Assembly: GCA_039819095.1 (NCBI GenBank)
Contig: JBCBSP010000015.1
Span: forward strand, 1-24,148
Length of the DNA: 24,148 bases
Source: JBCBSP01 sp039819095
GTDB lineage: Bacteria > Pseudomonadota > Alphaproteobacteria > Caulobacterales > Maricaulaceae
Reading direction: 5' to 3'
Below, one piece after another: positions 1-7,762 of this stretch (positions within the stretch are counted from its first letter, which is position 1; every line of letters begins with the position of its first letter). The position numbers and the translations under genes are program-made. The notes under the pieces were generated by a model. It saw nothing but the letters and a program-made list of their open reading frames with translations, had not been told where the DNA came from and did no database searches.

Positions 1-991
1 CGTTGAGTATGAGACGGATAACCGTCACTACGCGCACGTGGATTGCCCCGGTCACGCCGACTACGTGAAGAACATGATCACGGGTGCGGCGCAGATGGAT
101 GGCGGCATTCTGGTCGTGAACGCGGCGGACGGCCCGATGCCGCAGACGCGCGAGCACATTCTTCTGGCCCGTCAGGTCGGTGTTCCGGCTCTTGTTGTGT
201 TCCTGAACAAGGTTGATCAGGTTGATGACGAGGAGCTTCTGGAGCTGGTGGAGATGGAGGTTCGCGAGCTTCTGTCTTCGTACGATTTCCCGGGCGACGA
301 CATTCCGATCATCGCCGGCTCGGCTCTGGCCGCGCTGGAAGGCCGTGATCCTGAGATCGGCGAGACCAAGATCCGCGAGCTGATGGCGGCTGTGGACGAG
401 TACATCCCGACGCCGGAGCGTCCGGTGGATCAGGACTTCCTGATGCCGATCGAGGACGTGTTCTCGATTTCCGGCCGCGGCACGGTGGTGACGGGTCGCA
501 TTGAGCGCGGCGTTCTGCATGTGGGCGACGAGATCGAGATCGTGGGCATCCGCGACACGACGAAGACGACGTGCACGGGCGTTGAGATGTTCCGCAAGCT
601 GCTTGACCAGGGTCAGGCGGGCGACAATGTGGGCGCGCTTCTGCGCGGTGTTGAGCGCGAGGGCGTTGAGCGCGGTCAGGTTCTGGCCAAGCCGGGTTCG
701 ATCACGCCGCACGCGAAGTTCACCGCCGAGGCTTACATTCTGACGAAGGAGGAGGGCGGTCGTCACACCCCGTTCTTCACCAATTACCGTCCGCAGTTTT
801 ACTTCCGCACGACCGACGTGACCGGTGTTGTGACCCTGAAAGAGGGTACCGAGATGGTGATGCCGGGCGATAATGTTGAAGTGAATGTGGAGCTGATCAC
901 GCCGATCGCGATGGAAGAGCAGCTGCGCTTCGCCATCCGTGAAGGCGGCCGTACGGTCGGCGCCGGCGTGGTGTCGAAAATCGTCGACTAA
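1..991 (+). CDS. tuf: Elongation factor Tu, first copy, 5'-truncated by the window
   Basis: EF-Tu is the GTPase that delivers aminoacyl-tRNA to the ribosomal A site. The reading frame is open from base 2 and lacks roughly the first 62-67 codons, which lie outside the window; the first methionine seen in frame (base 38) is internal. Visible are the G3 motif DCPGHADY, the G4 motif NKVD, the domain 2 segment GRGTVVTGRIERG and the domain 3 end GGRTVGAGVVSKIVD, followed by TAA at 989-991. About 329 residues are present, consistent with a full-length protein of about 390-396. A strong terminator follows at once, so this copy ends its transcription unit. A second tuf copy starts at 24018 in the same orientation. 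Identification is certain; whether to call it tufA or tufB cannot be decided here. Confidence 0.98.
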   Translation, partial: VEYETDNRHYAHVDCPGHADYVKNMITGAAQMDGGILVVNAADGPMPQTREHILLARQVGVPALVVFLNKVDQVDDEELLELVEMEVRELLSSYDFPGDDIPIIAGSALAALEGRDPEIGETKIRELMAAVDEYIPTPERPVDQDFLMPIEDVFSISGRGTVVTGRIERGVLHVGDEIEIVGIRDTTKTTCTGVEMFRKLLDQGQAGDNVGALLRGVEREGVERGQVLAKPGSITPHAKFTAEAYILTKEEGGRHTPFFTNYRPQFYFRTTDVTGVVTLKEGTEMVMPGDNVEVNVELITPIAMEEQLRFAIREGGRTVGAGVVSKIVD

Positions 992-1042
992 GACCCCGCT
1001 CTGAGCCGGCCCCGCCAAGGGCCCGGCTGCAGCCAACATCAA

Positions 1043-1078
1043 CGCCCCGGACCCCAATAACAGGGCCGGGGCGTTTTT
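1043..1078 (+). terminator. Rho-independent terminator after tuf
   Basis: The arms CGCCCCGG (1043-1050) and CCGGGGCG (1066-1073) form an 8-bp GC-rich stem. CCC (1052-1054) can pair further with GGG (1063-1065) across a one-base bulge. The stem is followed by TTTTT (1074-1078). It lies about 50 bp after the tuf stop codon and separates tuf from the receptor gene. The rest of the gap up to 1306 has no convincing gene; a sigma70-type promoter could not be assigned with confidence. Confidence 0.9.
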
Positions 1079-1175
1079 GTATCGCCACCCAAACGTGCAC
1101 CGGCTTCCCTACCTGCAATTGACGCAGCGCAGCAATTTTCGACCGGACGCCACGCTGATCGCGTGCAACATAAAT

Positions 1176-1195
1176 GTCACAGGCCGACATGTGAC
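1176..1195. promoter_or_regulatory. Inverted repeat upstream of the TonB receptor, possible operator
   Basis: GTCACA (1176-1181) and TGTGAC (1190-1195) form a perfect 6-bp dyad with an 8-base spacer, about 110 bp before the receptor start. The half-site order is opposite to the classical CRP/FNR arrangement (TGTGA-N6-TCACA), so I do not assign it to that family. It could bind a dimeric repressor of the receptor gene or be chance. No clear -35/-10 pair accompanies it. Confidence 0.25.
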
Positions 1196-1306
1196 GCTGC
1201 GATGACGCGGTTGCACGCATTGCGTCTCAGAAAGGCTTTCGATTAACGTGGATATAGCCGAGTCATCCGCGTGGATGCTCGCCTTTGCATGAACGGGGAG
1301 ATTTTT

Positions 1307-4300
1307 ATGCAGCCGAGAAAACTCAAAGCCTGGGCGATGGCGTCCACGCTCCTGACCGGTATGGCTATCGCCGCGCCGGCCTTCGCTCAGGAAGCCGACG
1401 AGTCGGCCGATGCTCAAGAAACCATTGTCATCACCGGTTCGCGCCTTCAGGCATCAAACATCGATAATGCTGCGCCTGTCGTTGCAGTTGATGCTGAGGC
1501 CCTGACGGTTCGTGGTGTTACGGACGTTGTTGACATGATCAACCGTCTGCCCGGTGTCGAAGCCGCACAGACCACTGATGTGTCTAACGGCGCAACCGGT
1601 GCATCCACCATCAACCTCCGGGCTCTGGGCAGCACCCGTAACCTGGTGATGATTAACGGTCGTCGTCTGCCGGCAGGCCGGGCGACCTCCCTGCCGACCG
1701 GCGACGGTTATGCCTCTGACGTCAACCTCGTTCCCGCTGCCCTTGTGGAGCGTGTTGAGGTGGTTACCGGTGGTTCATCCGCTGTTTATGGCTCTGATGC
1801 TATCTCGGGTGTGACCAACTTCATCCTGCGCGACGACTTTGAAGGCATTGAGATCAATGCCCGGGCAGGCTGGAATTTCGACACCAATGACAATGACCGC
1901 GCACAGGAAATTCTTCAGCGCTCTTCCCCGGACGGCATTGTCCCCACCGATGACGAAACTGATGGTCGTACTATCGATTTCTCCGTCATTATGGGCTCCA
2001 ATCTGGACAATGGCCGCGGCAATGTGACTGGTTACATTCAGTATGTTGACCAGCGCGAAGTGCTGCAGGGAACTCGCGACCACTCGCGTTGCGCAACTTC
2101 GCAGGACTTCTCCGGCCGCCAGGACGAAGGCGTGATTTGCCTGGGCTCAAACTTCGGCCCGTTCCCGACTACGTTCTCGCTGAACCCGATTCTGGGTGCT
2201 GACGGTCTGCCGCTGAACCCGCAACCCACCGGTATTGTTCCGAACGGCGCGACGGTGTCTTTGGACCCCAATGGTATTGTGCCGCGCGACACCAATGGAA
2301 ACGTGATCACGGGTGCATCGAACGCCTACAACTTCAACCCGACGAACTTCTTCCAGCGCCCTTACACCCGGATCAATGCTGGGTTTACGGCGCGCTATGA
2401 TGTTAACGAGAATGTCGAAGCCTATATGAGCGTCGGCTACACCGATAACATCACGGATGCGCAGATTGCGCCGTCTGGCACCTTCGGTGAGATCAACCAG
2501 ATCAACTGTAACAACCCGTTCCTGTCTACCGAGCTGCTGGAAATCATTTGTACCAGTCGCGGCTTGGGCGGGTCTGACATAGCCCCGATCCAGATCAACC
2601 GTCGGGGCGTTGAATCCGGCGGACGGAACAGCAAGATTGAGCTGACCAACTTCCGCTTTGTGGGCGGTTTCCGCGGTGAGGTGATGGGATGGGACTATGA
2701 TGTCTATGCCCAGCACGCGATCACGCGTCAGACTGACACCAACACCAATGACTTCCAGATCGACCTGTTCCAGGAAGCTTTGCTGGTTGAGCAAGACGTG
2801 AACGGCAACCTGGTCTGCACCTCAGGCCGTGCGGGCTGTTTGCCTCTGAACCTGTTCGGGACCACACCCGTGGATCCGGCAGCCTTGGCGGCTGTTGCAA
2901 CCCCGTCGATCGTGACTGGGCGCATCGAGCAGACCATTATCGGCGGCACGATCTCAAACAATTTGGGTGAGTATGACATCGCCAGCCCTTGGGCTGTGGA
3001 CACTCCGCAGATTCTGTTCGGTTATGAGTGGCGTGAAGACGTTCTGCAGAACGAGCCTGACTCCATTCTCCGCAACGGCAATGCGACGGGTCTGGGCGGG
3101 CCGACGTCTCCGGTCAACGGCGAAACCAATGTCTGGGAATTGTTCACCGAGGTCAGCCTGCCGCTGATTCAGGACACGCCCGGCATTCATGACCTGACCC
3201 TGAACGGTGCGTATCGTTACTCTGACTATGGCGCGACTGATCGTTCCGGTCCTGAGCCGGTAACGGGCTTGGGTGAATTCCAGACTGACACCTATGGCTT
3301 CGGTCTGGTCTATTCGCCGGTCGAGGATATCCGGTTCCGTGCCCAGTATCAGCGGGCCGTGCGTGCGCCAAACATCTTCAACCTGTTCTCTGCTCAGGTT
3401 GATTCTCTGTTCGCCGGTGCTGATCCGTGTTCGGGGGCAAACCCGACTGCAACGGTTGAACGTTGTCAGGCTTCGGGTCTTAACTCTGCTCTGTATGGCC
3501 TTGTGCCGCCGGATGCCGGTCAGCTCCAGGAACTGAACGGGGGTAACCCTGATCTGCAGCCGGAAGTCGCTGACACCTACACCTACGGCGTTATCTACAC
3601 GCCGAGCCAGGTGCCGGGTCTGCGGTTGAGCGTCGACTTCTTCGAAATCAGCATCGACGATTACATCGATACCATTCCGGCGACGGAAATTGTTGACGGC
3701 TGCTTGTTTGGCGGTAATGACGCTTTCTGCGCCCTGTTCAATCGTGACTCTCTGGGGACTATCCAGATCAATGGTAACGTCTCTGCAACCCTGCAGAACA
3801 TCGCGACCTTTGAAACGAGTGGTGTGGATTTCCAGGCAGCTTACAGCTTTGAAGCTGAGGACATTGGTCTGCCAGCCATCGGTGGGTTTAACCTGAACTA
3901 TGTGGCGACTTACACCGACAAGCTGGACTTCCAGTCCCTGCCGACTTCAGACCCGTTCGATTGCGCTGGTTTCTACGGCACGCAGTGTGAAACGCCGTTC
4001 TTTGAGTACAGCCACAACGCCACTTTGAAGTGGGAATCCAACTACGATGTGGATGTGACGGTGACCTGGCGTTACCTGAGCGCCGTGGACTCCTTCGGTT
4101 ACGATGCGACCGACGGCTCGTTCCCCGGCACCTTCAGCTTCACGCCGTCCTTTGATGCTCAGTCCTACTTTGACGCGTTTGTCAGCTATGACGTTCGCGA
4201 CAATGTGAACCTTCACATGGGTATCAATAACCTGCTCAACGAAGATCCGCCGCTTGATGACTTCTCGTCATCTGACAACGGCAACACCTATCCGAGTGTG

Positions 4301-4351
4301 TATGAGGCAACTGGCCGCTACGTCTTCTTCGGAGCGCGTGTGAACTACTGA
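1307..4351 (+). CDS. TonB-dependent outer-membrane receptor, 1014 residues
   Basis: This is an outer-membrane beta-barrel transporter that imports a ligand (siderophore, cobalamin, saccharide or peptide; substrate not inferable) using TonB-ExbBD energy. The chosen ATG at 1307 has GGGGAG at 1295-1300, six bases upstream, and opens directly into a signal peptide (RKLK, a hydrophobic core, then PAFA cut before QEAD near residue 27). The frame also extends to a GTG at 1271, but that would place 12 residues before the signal. A TonB-box-like segment, ETIVITGSR, lies at residues 38-46. The plug domain follows (about 50-175), with NLRALGSTRNLVMINGRRLP and VERVEVVTGGSSAVYGSDAISGVTNF. The barrel occupies the rest and ends in the aromatic strand YVFFGARVNY, as expected for BAM recognition. 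All 12 cysteines fall in six close pairs, probably loop disulfides. It has its own terminator and faces the convergent oxygenase gene. Confidence 0.95.
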   Translation: MQPRKLKAWAMASTLLTGMAIAAPAFAQEADESADAQETIVITGSRLQASNIDNAAPVVAVDAEALTVRGVTDVVDMINRLPGVEAAQTTDVSNGATGASTINLRALGSTRNLVMINGRRLPAGRATSLPTGDGYASDVNLVPAALVERVEVVTGGSSAVYGSDAISGVTNFILRDDFEGIEINARAGWNFDTNDNDRAQEILQRSSPDGIVPTDDETDGRTIDFSVIMGSNLDNGRGNVTGYIQYVDQREVLQGTRDHSRCATSQDFSGRQDEGVICLGSNFGPFPTTFSLNPILGADGLPLNPQPTGIVPNGATVSLDPNGIVPRDTNGNVITGASNAYNFNPTNFFQRPYTRINAGFTARYDVNENVEAYMSVGYTDNITDAQIAPSGTFGEINQINCNNPFLSTELLEIICTSRGLGGSDIAPIQINRRGVESGGRNSKIELTNFRFVGGFRGEVMGWDYDVYAQHAITRQTDTNTNDFQIDLFQEALLVEQDVNGNLVCTSGRAGCLPLNLFGTTPVDPAALAAVATPSIVTGRIEQTIIGGTISNNLGEYDIASPWAVDTPQILFGYEWREDVLQNEPDSILRNGNATGLGGPTSPVNGETNVWELFTEVSLPLIQDTPGIHDLTLNGAYRYSDYGATDRSGPEPVTGLGEFQTDTYGFGLVYSPVEDIRFRAQYQRAVRAPNIFNLFSAQVDSLFAGADPCSGANPTATVERCQASGLNSALYGLVPPDAGQLQELNGGNPDLQPEVADTYTYGVIYTPSQVPGLRLSVDFFEISIDDYIDTIPATEIVDGCLFGGNDAFCALFNRDSLGTIQINGNVSATLQNIATFETSGVDFQAAYSFEAEDIGLPAIGGFNLNYVATYTDKLDFQSLPTSDPFDCAGFYGTQCETPFFEYSHNATLKWESNYDVDVTVTWRYLSAVDSFGYDATDGSFPGTFSFTPSFDAQSYFDAFVSYDVRDNVNLHMGINNLLNEDPPLDDFSSSDNGNTYPSVYEATGRYVFFGARVNY

Positions 4352-4372
4352 TCGTAAGCTTGCCTTACGCGG

Positions 4373-4402
4373 AAAGGGCGGGCCTGTTGGCCCGCCCTTT
4401 TT
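4373..4402 (+). terminator. Rho-independent terminator after the TonB receptor
   Basis: A perfect 12-bp stem (4373-4384 with 4389-4400, core GGGCGGGCC/GGCCCGCCC flanked by AAA/TTT) carries the tetraloop TGTT and continues into a T run to 4402. It begins 21 bp after the receptor stop codon. On the opposite strand the T run is only three bases, so it is probably weak for the convergent gene. Confidence 0.95.
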
Positions 4403-4577
4403 GTGTCTGACTAAGACTCTCATTCCGCGATTTGACAGCTGAAGCGCTGGCGTCACCCATACCAAGAGGGACTTTGCCGAGTGCTTGATGATTTTGACTC
4501 GTTTTATCTTGGCCGCTGACGGCGCTCTCAACTGTCACTGGGGCCTTCATTCAACGGTCTGATGAATCCTGCATGGG

Positions 4578-4677
4578 TTACAGTGCGCCGGGGATTGCCG
4601 GGTAGTCATTTTCTGAAAGCGGGTAATGAAAGACCGGCCATTCGCATCCGCCGAATTCGCTGAGCGGAATCTGGGCG
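4578..4677 (-). other. Coding-like open frame just past the oxygenase stop (possible lost or shifted C-terminus)
   Basis: Reading on from the oxygenase stop codon, but in the -1 frame, gives about 33 open codons that end in TAA (4578-4580 on the plus strand). They include the peptides AQIPLSEFGG, EWPVFHYPLS and ENDYPAIPGAL. The composition is protein-like rather than the Arg/Ser-rich pattern of shadow frames, and about 20 of 32 third positions are G or C. No ATG, GTG or TTG start was seen in this frame, so it is not an independent gene. It could be a former C-terminal extension, an unusual frameshift product or chance. The rest of the gap (4403-4577) shows no feature I can support. Confidence 0.3.
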
Positions 4678-4678
4678 G

Positions 4679-6067
4679 TCAGTTTTGGGCGATGTCCATG
4701 GCTATTGTAAGCCGCGTTCCATCTCCTTCGAACGGTGTAACCCCGTGCCAGATGTAAGACGGGAAAAACACAATCACGCCCTCATCAGGACGATGATGGT
4801 ACTCGGCTTCAAGCACCGGTTTTGTCAGGACGCCTGGCTTGCCGAAACGCAGCCATCCATGCGGGCCTTGATTAAGCGGCTCAGGAGCCAGGATGTGACA
4901 TGCTGAGGAAATAATTCCGTCAGGATGTACATGGTCAGTATGTCGTCCTGATCGCTTCAGTCTGATTGACCAGGTCTTATACCTGTTGACCAGAGTCTGA
5001 TCGTCTTCTTCGACGAGGTGCGAAGTGCGTTCATCGCAAAGGCAATAATCTCGAAGGGACGGCAGAGTGGCCTCGGTCCAGGCGGAGAGGGCGGGCGAGT
5101 CCGCCATTCGTTCAATATGGGTGATCTGGCTTCCCGCTCCCTTCACCGATTGGTCAAACGGATGGGCGTGGAACTGATGCCTTTCCAGCAAAGCCTCCCT
5201 GACTTCATCCACATACTGTTCAACCGAACGCCAGCCTTTAGGGGCAATCAGCTCGTAGGCGCGGACAAGTCTGTGATAGTCATAGAGCTTGTCGTAGCGT
5301 GCATCGCCCAGCAGCCGCCAGATGATGGCTTGCATGGCTCTGACATACTGGTCTTGAGGATGCAGCTGACACTGCTGTTCAATAATCACATTGGCTTTCA
5401 GGGGTTCGCCAAGAGCCAGCAGGGCTTGGACTTCAGCCAAGCCCGCAGATTTGTCGTGGGTGTCAATGGCGCGTGCTGCGCGGGCAAATTTTAGCGCCTG
5501 GACGTGATCGCCAGAAAGGTTTGCAGCATTGGCGGTCGCAACCTGAATGGCCGGTGCGGCAGGCGCGCGCTTCGCGATTTCAAGGGCCAGGGCGAAGCCT
5601 TCATCCTTGAGCCCCATCTGTCCCATGACACGAGAGAGGGCGAGTTGGACGCCAAGATTGTTCGGATGCAGTTTTGAGGCGGTTGCAAACCGAGAGAGCG
5701 CCTTATCGGCATTGCCTGTTCTCATCCAGAGCAATTGGGCGTGGTCGCGCAGGGTTGGGATATCGTCCCCTTTGCGCTTTAGAGCCTCCTCATAGGCATG
5801 TTCCGCCTCTTCAAACCGCCCCATAGCTTGACTGCTTCTGGCAAGGATTAGCCAGGTTTCCGCCGCGTCCAGCCCCAGTGAAAATGCTTTCCCGCAGGCC
5901 ACTACGGCGTCACCATGATGACCTGCATCACCAAGGGCCGATGCAAGATTGTGCCAGGCAATCCGGTCGGACGGTAAGCGGGCGAGATGTGTCCTGTAGA
6001 CTTTGATGGCGGCCTGTGTCTGGCCGGCGGCTCTGAGTGAGCGCGCTTGTGCATGAGCGTCTGACAT
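4679..6067 (-). CDS. TPR protein with C-terminal 2OG-Fe(II) oxygenase-like domain
   Basis: This is a predicted cytoplasmic dioxygenase, or oxygenase-like protein, fused to tetratricopeptide repeats that would bind a partner. The N-terminal ~250 residues are helical TPR units (for example AETWLILARSSQAMGRFEEA). The last ~150 residues match the putative 2OG-Fe(II) oxygenase family PF13759, judged from memory. Numbered from the TTG at 6082, candidate iron ligands are H384/H386 in HVHPDG (or the HxD at 381-383) and H446 in WHGVTPF; R457 in TRLTIAMD would hold the 2-oxoglutarate carboxylate. The substrate is unknown. I chose the ATG at 6067 (462 residues); an in-frame TTG at 6082 would give 467. 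Neither has a convincing ribosome-binding site. It converges on the TonB receptor; such oxygenases recur beside TonB receptors in aquatic alphaproteobacteria, which suggests a functional link. It shares its upstream gap with the divergent tRNA-Trp operon. Confidence 0.85.
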   Translation of the reverse strand: MSDAHAQARSLRAAGQTQAAIKVYRTHLARLPSDRIAWHNLASALGDAGHHGDAVVACGKAFSLGLDAAETWLILARSSQAMGRFEEAEHAYEEALKRKGDDIPTLRDHAQLLWMRTGNADKALSRFATASKLHPNNLGVQLALSRVMGQMGLKDEGFALALEIAKRAPAAPAIQVATANAANLSGDHVQALKFARAARAIDTHDKSAGLAEVQALLALGEPLKANVIIEQQCQLHPQDQYVRAMQAIIWRLLGDARYDKLYDYHRLVRAYELIAPKGWRSVEQYVDEVREALLERHQFHAHPFDQSVKGAGSQITHIERMADSPALSAWTEATLPSLRDYCLCDERTSHLVEEDDQTLVNRYKTWSIRLKRSGRHTDHVHPDGIISSACHILAPEPLNQGPHGWLRFGKPGVLTKPVLEAEYHHRPDEGVIVFFPSYIWHGVTPFEGDGTRLTIAMDIAQN

Positions 6068-6194
6068 GCTGTGAGCATTCAACGCGCTTGGTGGGAAGGC
6101 AACGGGAAGTGCAAGTCGCCCTGCTTTTTTTCATTCCGGGGCTTCCCATCCTGCTGCAGGCTCGTTAAAAGACCGGCTTCCGAATAACGACCCG

Positions 6195-6223
6195 TTTCAT
6201 TTGTGCTGGCCCCTTTCTATATG
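6195..6223 (+). promoter_or_regulatory. Possible promoter of the tRNA-Trp–secE–nusG operon
   Basis: TATATG (6218-6223) resembles a -10 box and lies 34 bp before the tRNA 5' end. The hexamer 17 bp upstream, TTTCAT (6195-6200), is a poor -35 match. The gap 6083-6256 must hold divergent promoters for the oxygenase gene and the tRNA operon; this is the best plus-strand candidate I see, and none stood out on the minus strand. Confidence 0.3.
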
Positions 6224-6256
6224 GTGTCTGCACGGCTGAGGCGGGTCGAAGGGTCT

Positions 6257-6332
6257 AGGGGTGTAGCTCAGCTGGTAGAGCGACGGTCTCCAAAACCGTA
6301 GGCCGGGGGTTCGAGCCCCTCCGCCCCTGCCA
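6257..6332 (+). tRNA. trnW: tRNA-Trp, anticodon CCA
   Basis: The cloverleaf is complete in 76 nt. The acceptor stem is AGGGGTG (6257-6263) with CGCCCCT (6322-6328), followed by discriminator G and an encoded CCA (6330-6332). The D-arm is AGCTCAGCTGGTAGAGC. The anticodon stem is ACGGT/ACCGT with loop CTCCAAA, giving anticodon CCA at 6290-6292. The T-arm is GGGGGTTCGAGCCCC. It lies directly upstream of secE, the conserved tRNA-Trp–secE–nusG arrangement, and is probably processed from a transcript shared with those genes. Confidence 0.97.
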
Positions 6333-6367
6333 CGCCTGTACAAGCTGCTGGAATGTGAACGCAAACG

Positions 6368-6652
6368 ATGGCGCGACAAGGCAAATCCCGTCCGCCGGCC
6401 AAGGCCGGTTCCGCGACGTCGGGAACGAGTTCCAACACGACTGCGCCAGCTCGGCGCGGCGGTATGAACCCGTTCAAATTTTTCAGCGAGGTTCGTCAGG
6501 AAGGCCGCAAGGTCACCTGGACGCCCCGGCGCGAGACGATCATCTCCACCATCATGGTGCTGATCGTATCCATCATCGCGGCGATCTTCTTCTTTGCGGT
6601 GGATTCGGCCCTGTCCTTCATCATCAACTTCATCCTCGGTCTTGGAGCTTAA
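6368..6652 (+). CDS. secE: Preprotein translocase subunit SecE
   Basis: SecE is the small essential subunit that clamps SecY in the SecYEG channel of the inner membrane. The 94-residue protein has a polar, Ala/Ser/Arg-rich N-terminus of about 30 residues. The conserved amphipathic segment FFSEVRQEGRKVTWTPRRET follows, and then one transmembrane helix (IISTIMVLIVSIIAAIFFF) and a short hydrophobic tail. It is the single-membrane-segment form typical of most bacteria, slightly lengthened at the N-terminus. It starts 35 bp after the tRNA-Trp gene with no clear Shine-Dalgarno sequence and is followed by nusG after 6 bp, so the two are co-transcribed. Confidence 0.95.
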   Translation: MARQGKSRPPAKAGSATSGTSSNTTAPARRGGMNPFKFFSEVRQEGRKVTWTPRRETIISTIMVLIVSIIAAIFFFAVDSALSFIINFILGLGA

Positions 6653-6658
6653 GTCGCA

Positions 6659-7192
6659 ATGAGCGCCAAGTGGTATATCGTTCACGCCTATTCCAACTTC
6701 GAAAAGAAGGTGGCCGAGGCGATCCGCGTCGAGGCCGAACAGCAGGGGCTGACGGAGCTTTTCGAGGAAGTCCTCGTGCCGACCGAAGAGGTCACCGAGC
6801 TGCGCAAGGGTCGCAAGATCAACACCGAGCGCAAATACTTCCCCGGCTACGTGCTGGTGAAAATGAACCTTACCGATGAAGCCTATCACCTGGTGAAGAA
6901 CACGCCTCGCGTGACCGGCTTCCTGGGCTCGGGCAATAAGCCGATGCCGGTTCCCGAGGGCGAGGTCATGCGGATCATGGGGCGGATCGAGGAGGATGCG
7001 GAGCGCCCGCGTCCCACGGTCAGCTACGAGATCGGCGAAGAGGTTCGCGTCATTGATGGCAGCTTCCAGAGCTTTAACGGCGTGGTGGAAGAGGTCGATG
7101 ACGAGCGCGCGGTCCTGAAGGTCGCGATCAATATCTTCGGCCGGGCGACCCCGGTCGAACTTGAGTTCGGTCAGGTTGAAAAAGCCGCCTGA
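6659..7192 (+). CDS. nusG: Transcription termination/antitermination factor NusG
   Basis: NusG binds the RNA polymerase clamp to modulate pausing and elongation, and links polymerase to Rho or to the ribosome via S10. The 177-residue protein has the NGN domain at residues 1 to about 115 (KWYIVHAYSNFEKKVAEAI, RKYFPGYVLVKM, TPRVTGFLG). The KOW domain forms the last ~55 residues (GEEVRVIDGSFQSFNGVVEE and a closing INIFGRATPVELEF). Length and architecture are standard. The gene starts 6 bp after secE and precedes rplK by 132 bp of structured sequence. Confidence 0.97.
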   Translation: MSAKWYIVHAYSNFEKKVAEAIRVEAEQQGLTELFEEVLVPTEEVTELRKGRKINTERKYFPGYVLVKMNLTDEAYHLVKNTPRVTGFLGSGNKPMPVPEGEVMRIMGRIEEDAERPRPTVSYEIGEEVRVIDGSFQSFNGVVEEVDDERAVLKVAINIFGRATPVELEFGQVEKAA

Positions 7193-7324
7193 CCGGTTTC
7201 GGTGCGGGAGGGTCCGGGAAAGTCCATTCCGGGTCCGCACACCGCGCCGCCCACAGCCGCCGGCTCGCCGGCGGGATTAAGCAAGGGCGCCGGTTAGACG
7301 CACGGCGCTTAGGAGCGTGAGGAA
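7193..7324 (+). promoter_or_regulatory. Structured leader before rplK-rplA
   Basis: This 132-bp gap holds nested inverted repeats. GTGCGG (7202-7207) can pair with CCGCAC (7235-7240) around an inner CCGG-based stem. CCGCCGGC (7257-7264) and GCCGGCGG (7267-7274) form a tight hairpin. There is no T run, so it is not a terminator. AGGAG at 7311-7315 is the rplK ribosome-binding site. In E. coli, L1 represses the L11-L1 operon by binding the leader near the L11 start; this region could serve that role, but I cannot show an L1-site match. Confidence 0.4.
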
Positions 7325-7756
7325 ATGGCGAAGAAAATTGCCGGTTACATTAATTTGCAGGTGCCTGCCGGCGCTGCAAATCCGTCGCCGCCGATCGGCC
7401 CGGCCCTGGGTCAGCGCGGCGTGAACATCATGGAGTTCTGCAAGGCGTTCAACGCCAAGACCCAGGAGATGGAAAAGGGGATGCCGATCCCCACCACCAT
7501 CACGGTCTATCAGGACAAGTCTTTCACCTTCGAGATCAAGACCGCGCCTGCGAGCTTTTTCCTGAAGAAGGCCGCGAAGATCGCCAAGGGTTCCGGCGAG
7601 GCGGGCAAGTCCGCGCCGATCGCTACGGTGACGCGCGCGCAATGCCGCGAGATCGCGGAAGCGAAAATGGCCGACCTGAACGCGAATGATCTCGATCAGG
7701 CCACCAAGATCATCGAAGGTTCGGCCCGGTCCATGGGCCTGGAAGTGACGGGGTAA
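7325..7756 (+). CDS. rplK: Large-subunit ribosomal protein L11
   Basis: L11 binds the GTPase-associated region of 23S rRNA at the base of the L7/L12 stalk and takes part in factor binding and the stringent response. The 143-residue protein is normal length. It shows the proline-rich N-terminal domain (NPSPPIGPALGQRGVNIMEF), a linker, and the C-terminal rRNA-binding domain (SFTFEIKTAPASFFLKKAA to the SARSMGLEVTG end). AGGAG lies nine bases before the ATG. rplA follows after 6 bp in the usual operon pair. Confidence 0.98.
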   Translation: MAKKIAGYINLQVPAGAANPSPPIGPALGQRGVNIMEFCKAFNAKTQEMEKGMPIPTTITVYQDKSFTFEIKTAPASFFLKKAAKIAKGSGEAGKSAPIATVTRAQCREIAEAKMADLNANDLDQATKIIEGSARSMGLEVTG

Positions 7757-7762
7757 GGGCAG

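Noticed and set aside
1271..1306. Upstream GTG start for the TonB receptor
   Set aside because: It would add 12 residues ahead of a complete signal peptide. The ATG at 1307 has a good ribosome-binding site.
4488..4562. A 24-codon plus-strand frame between the receptor and the oxygenase
   Set aside because: It has no ribosome-binding site or recognisable sequence, and is short enough to be chance.
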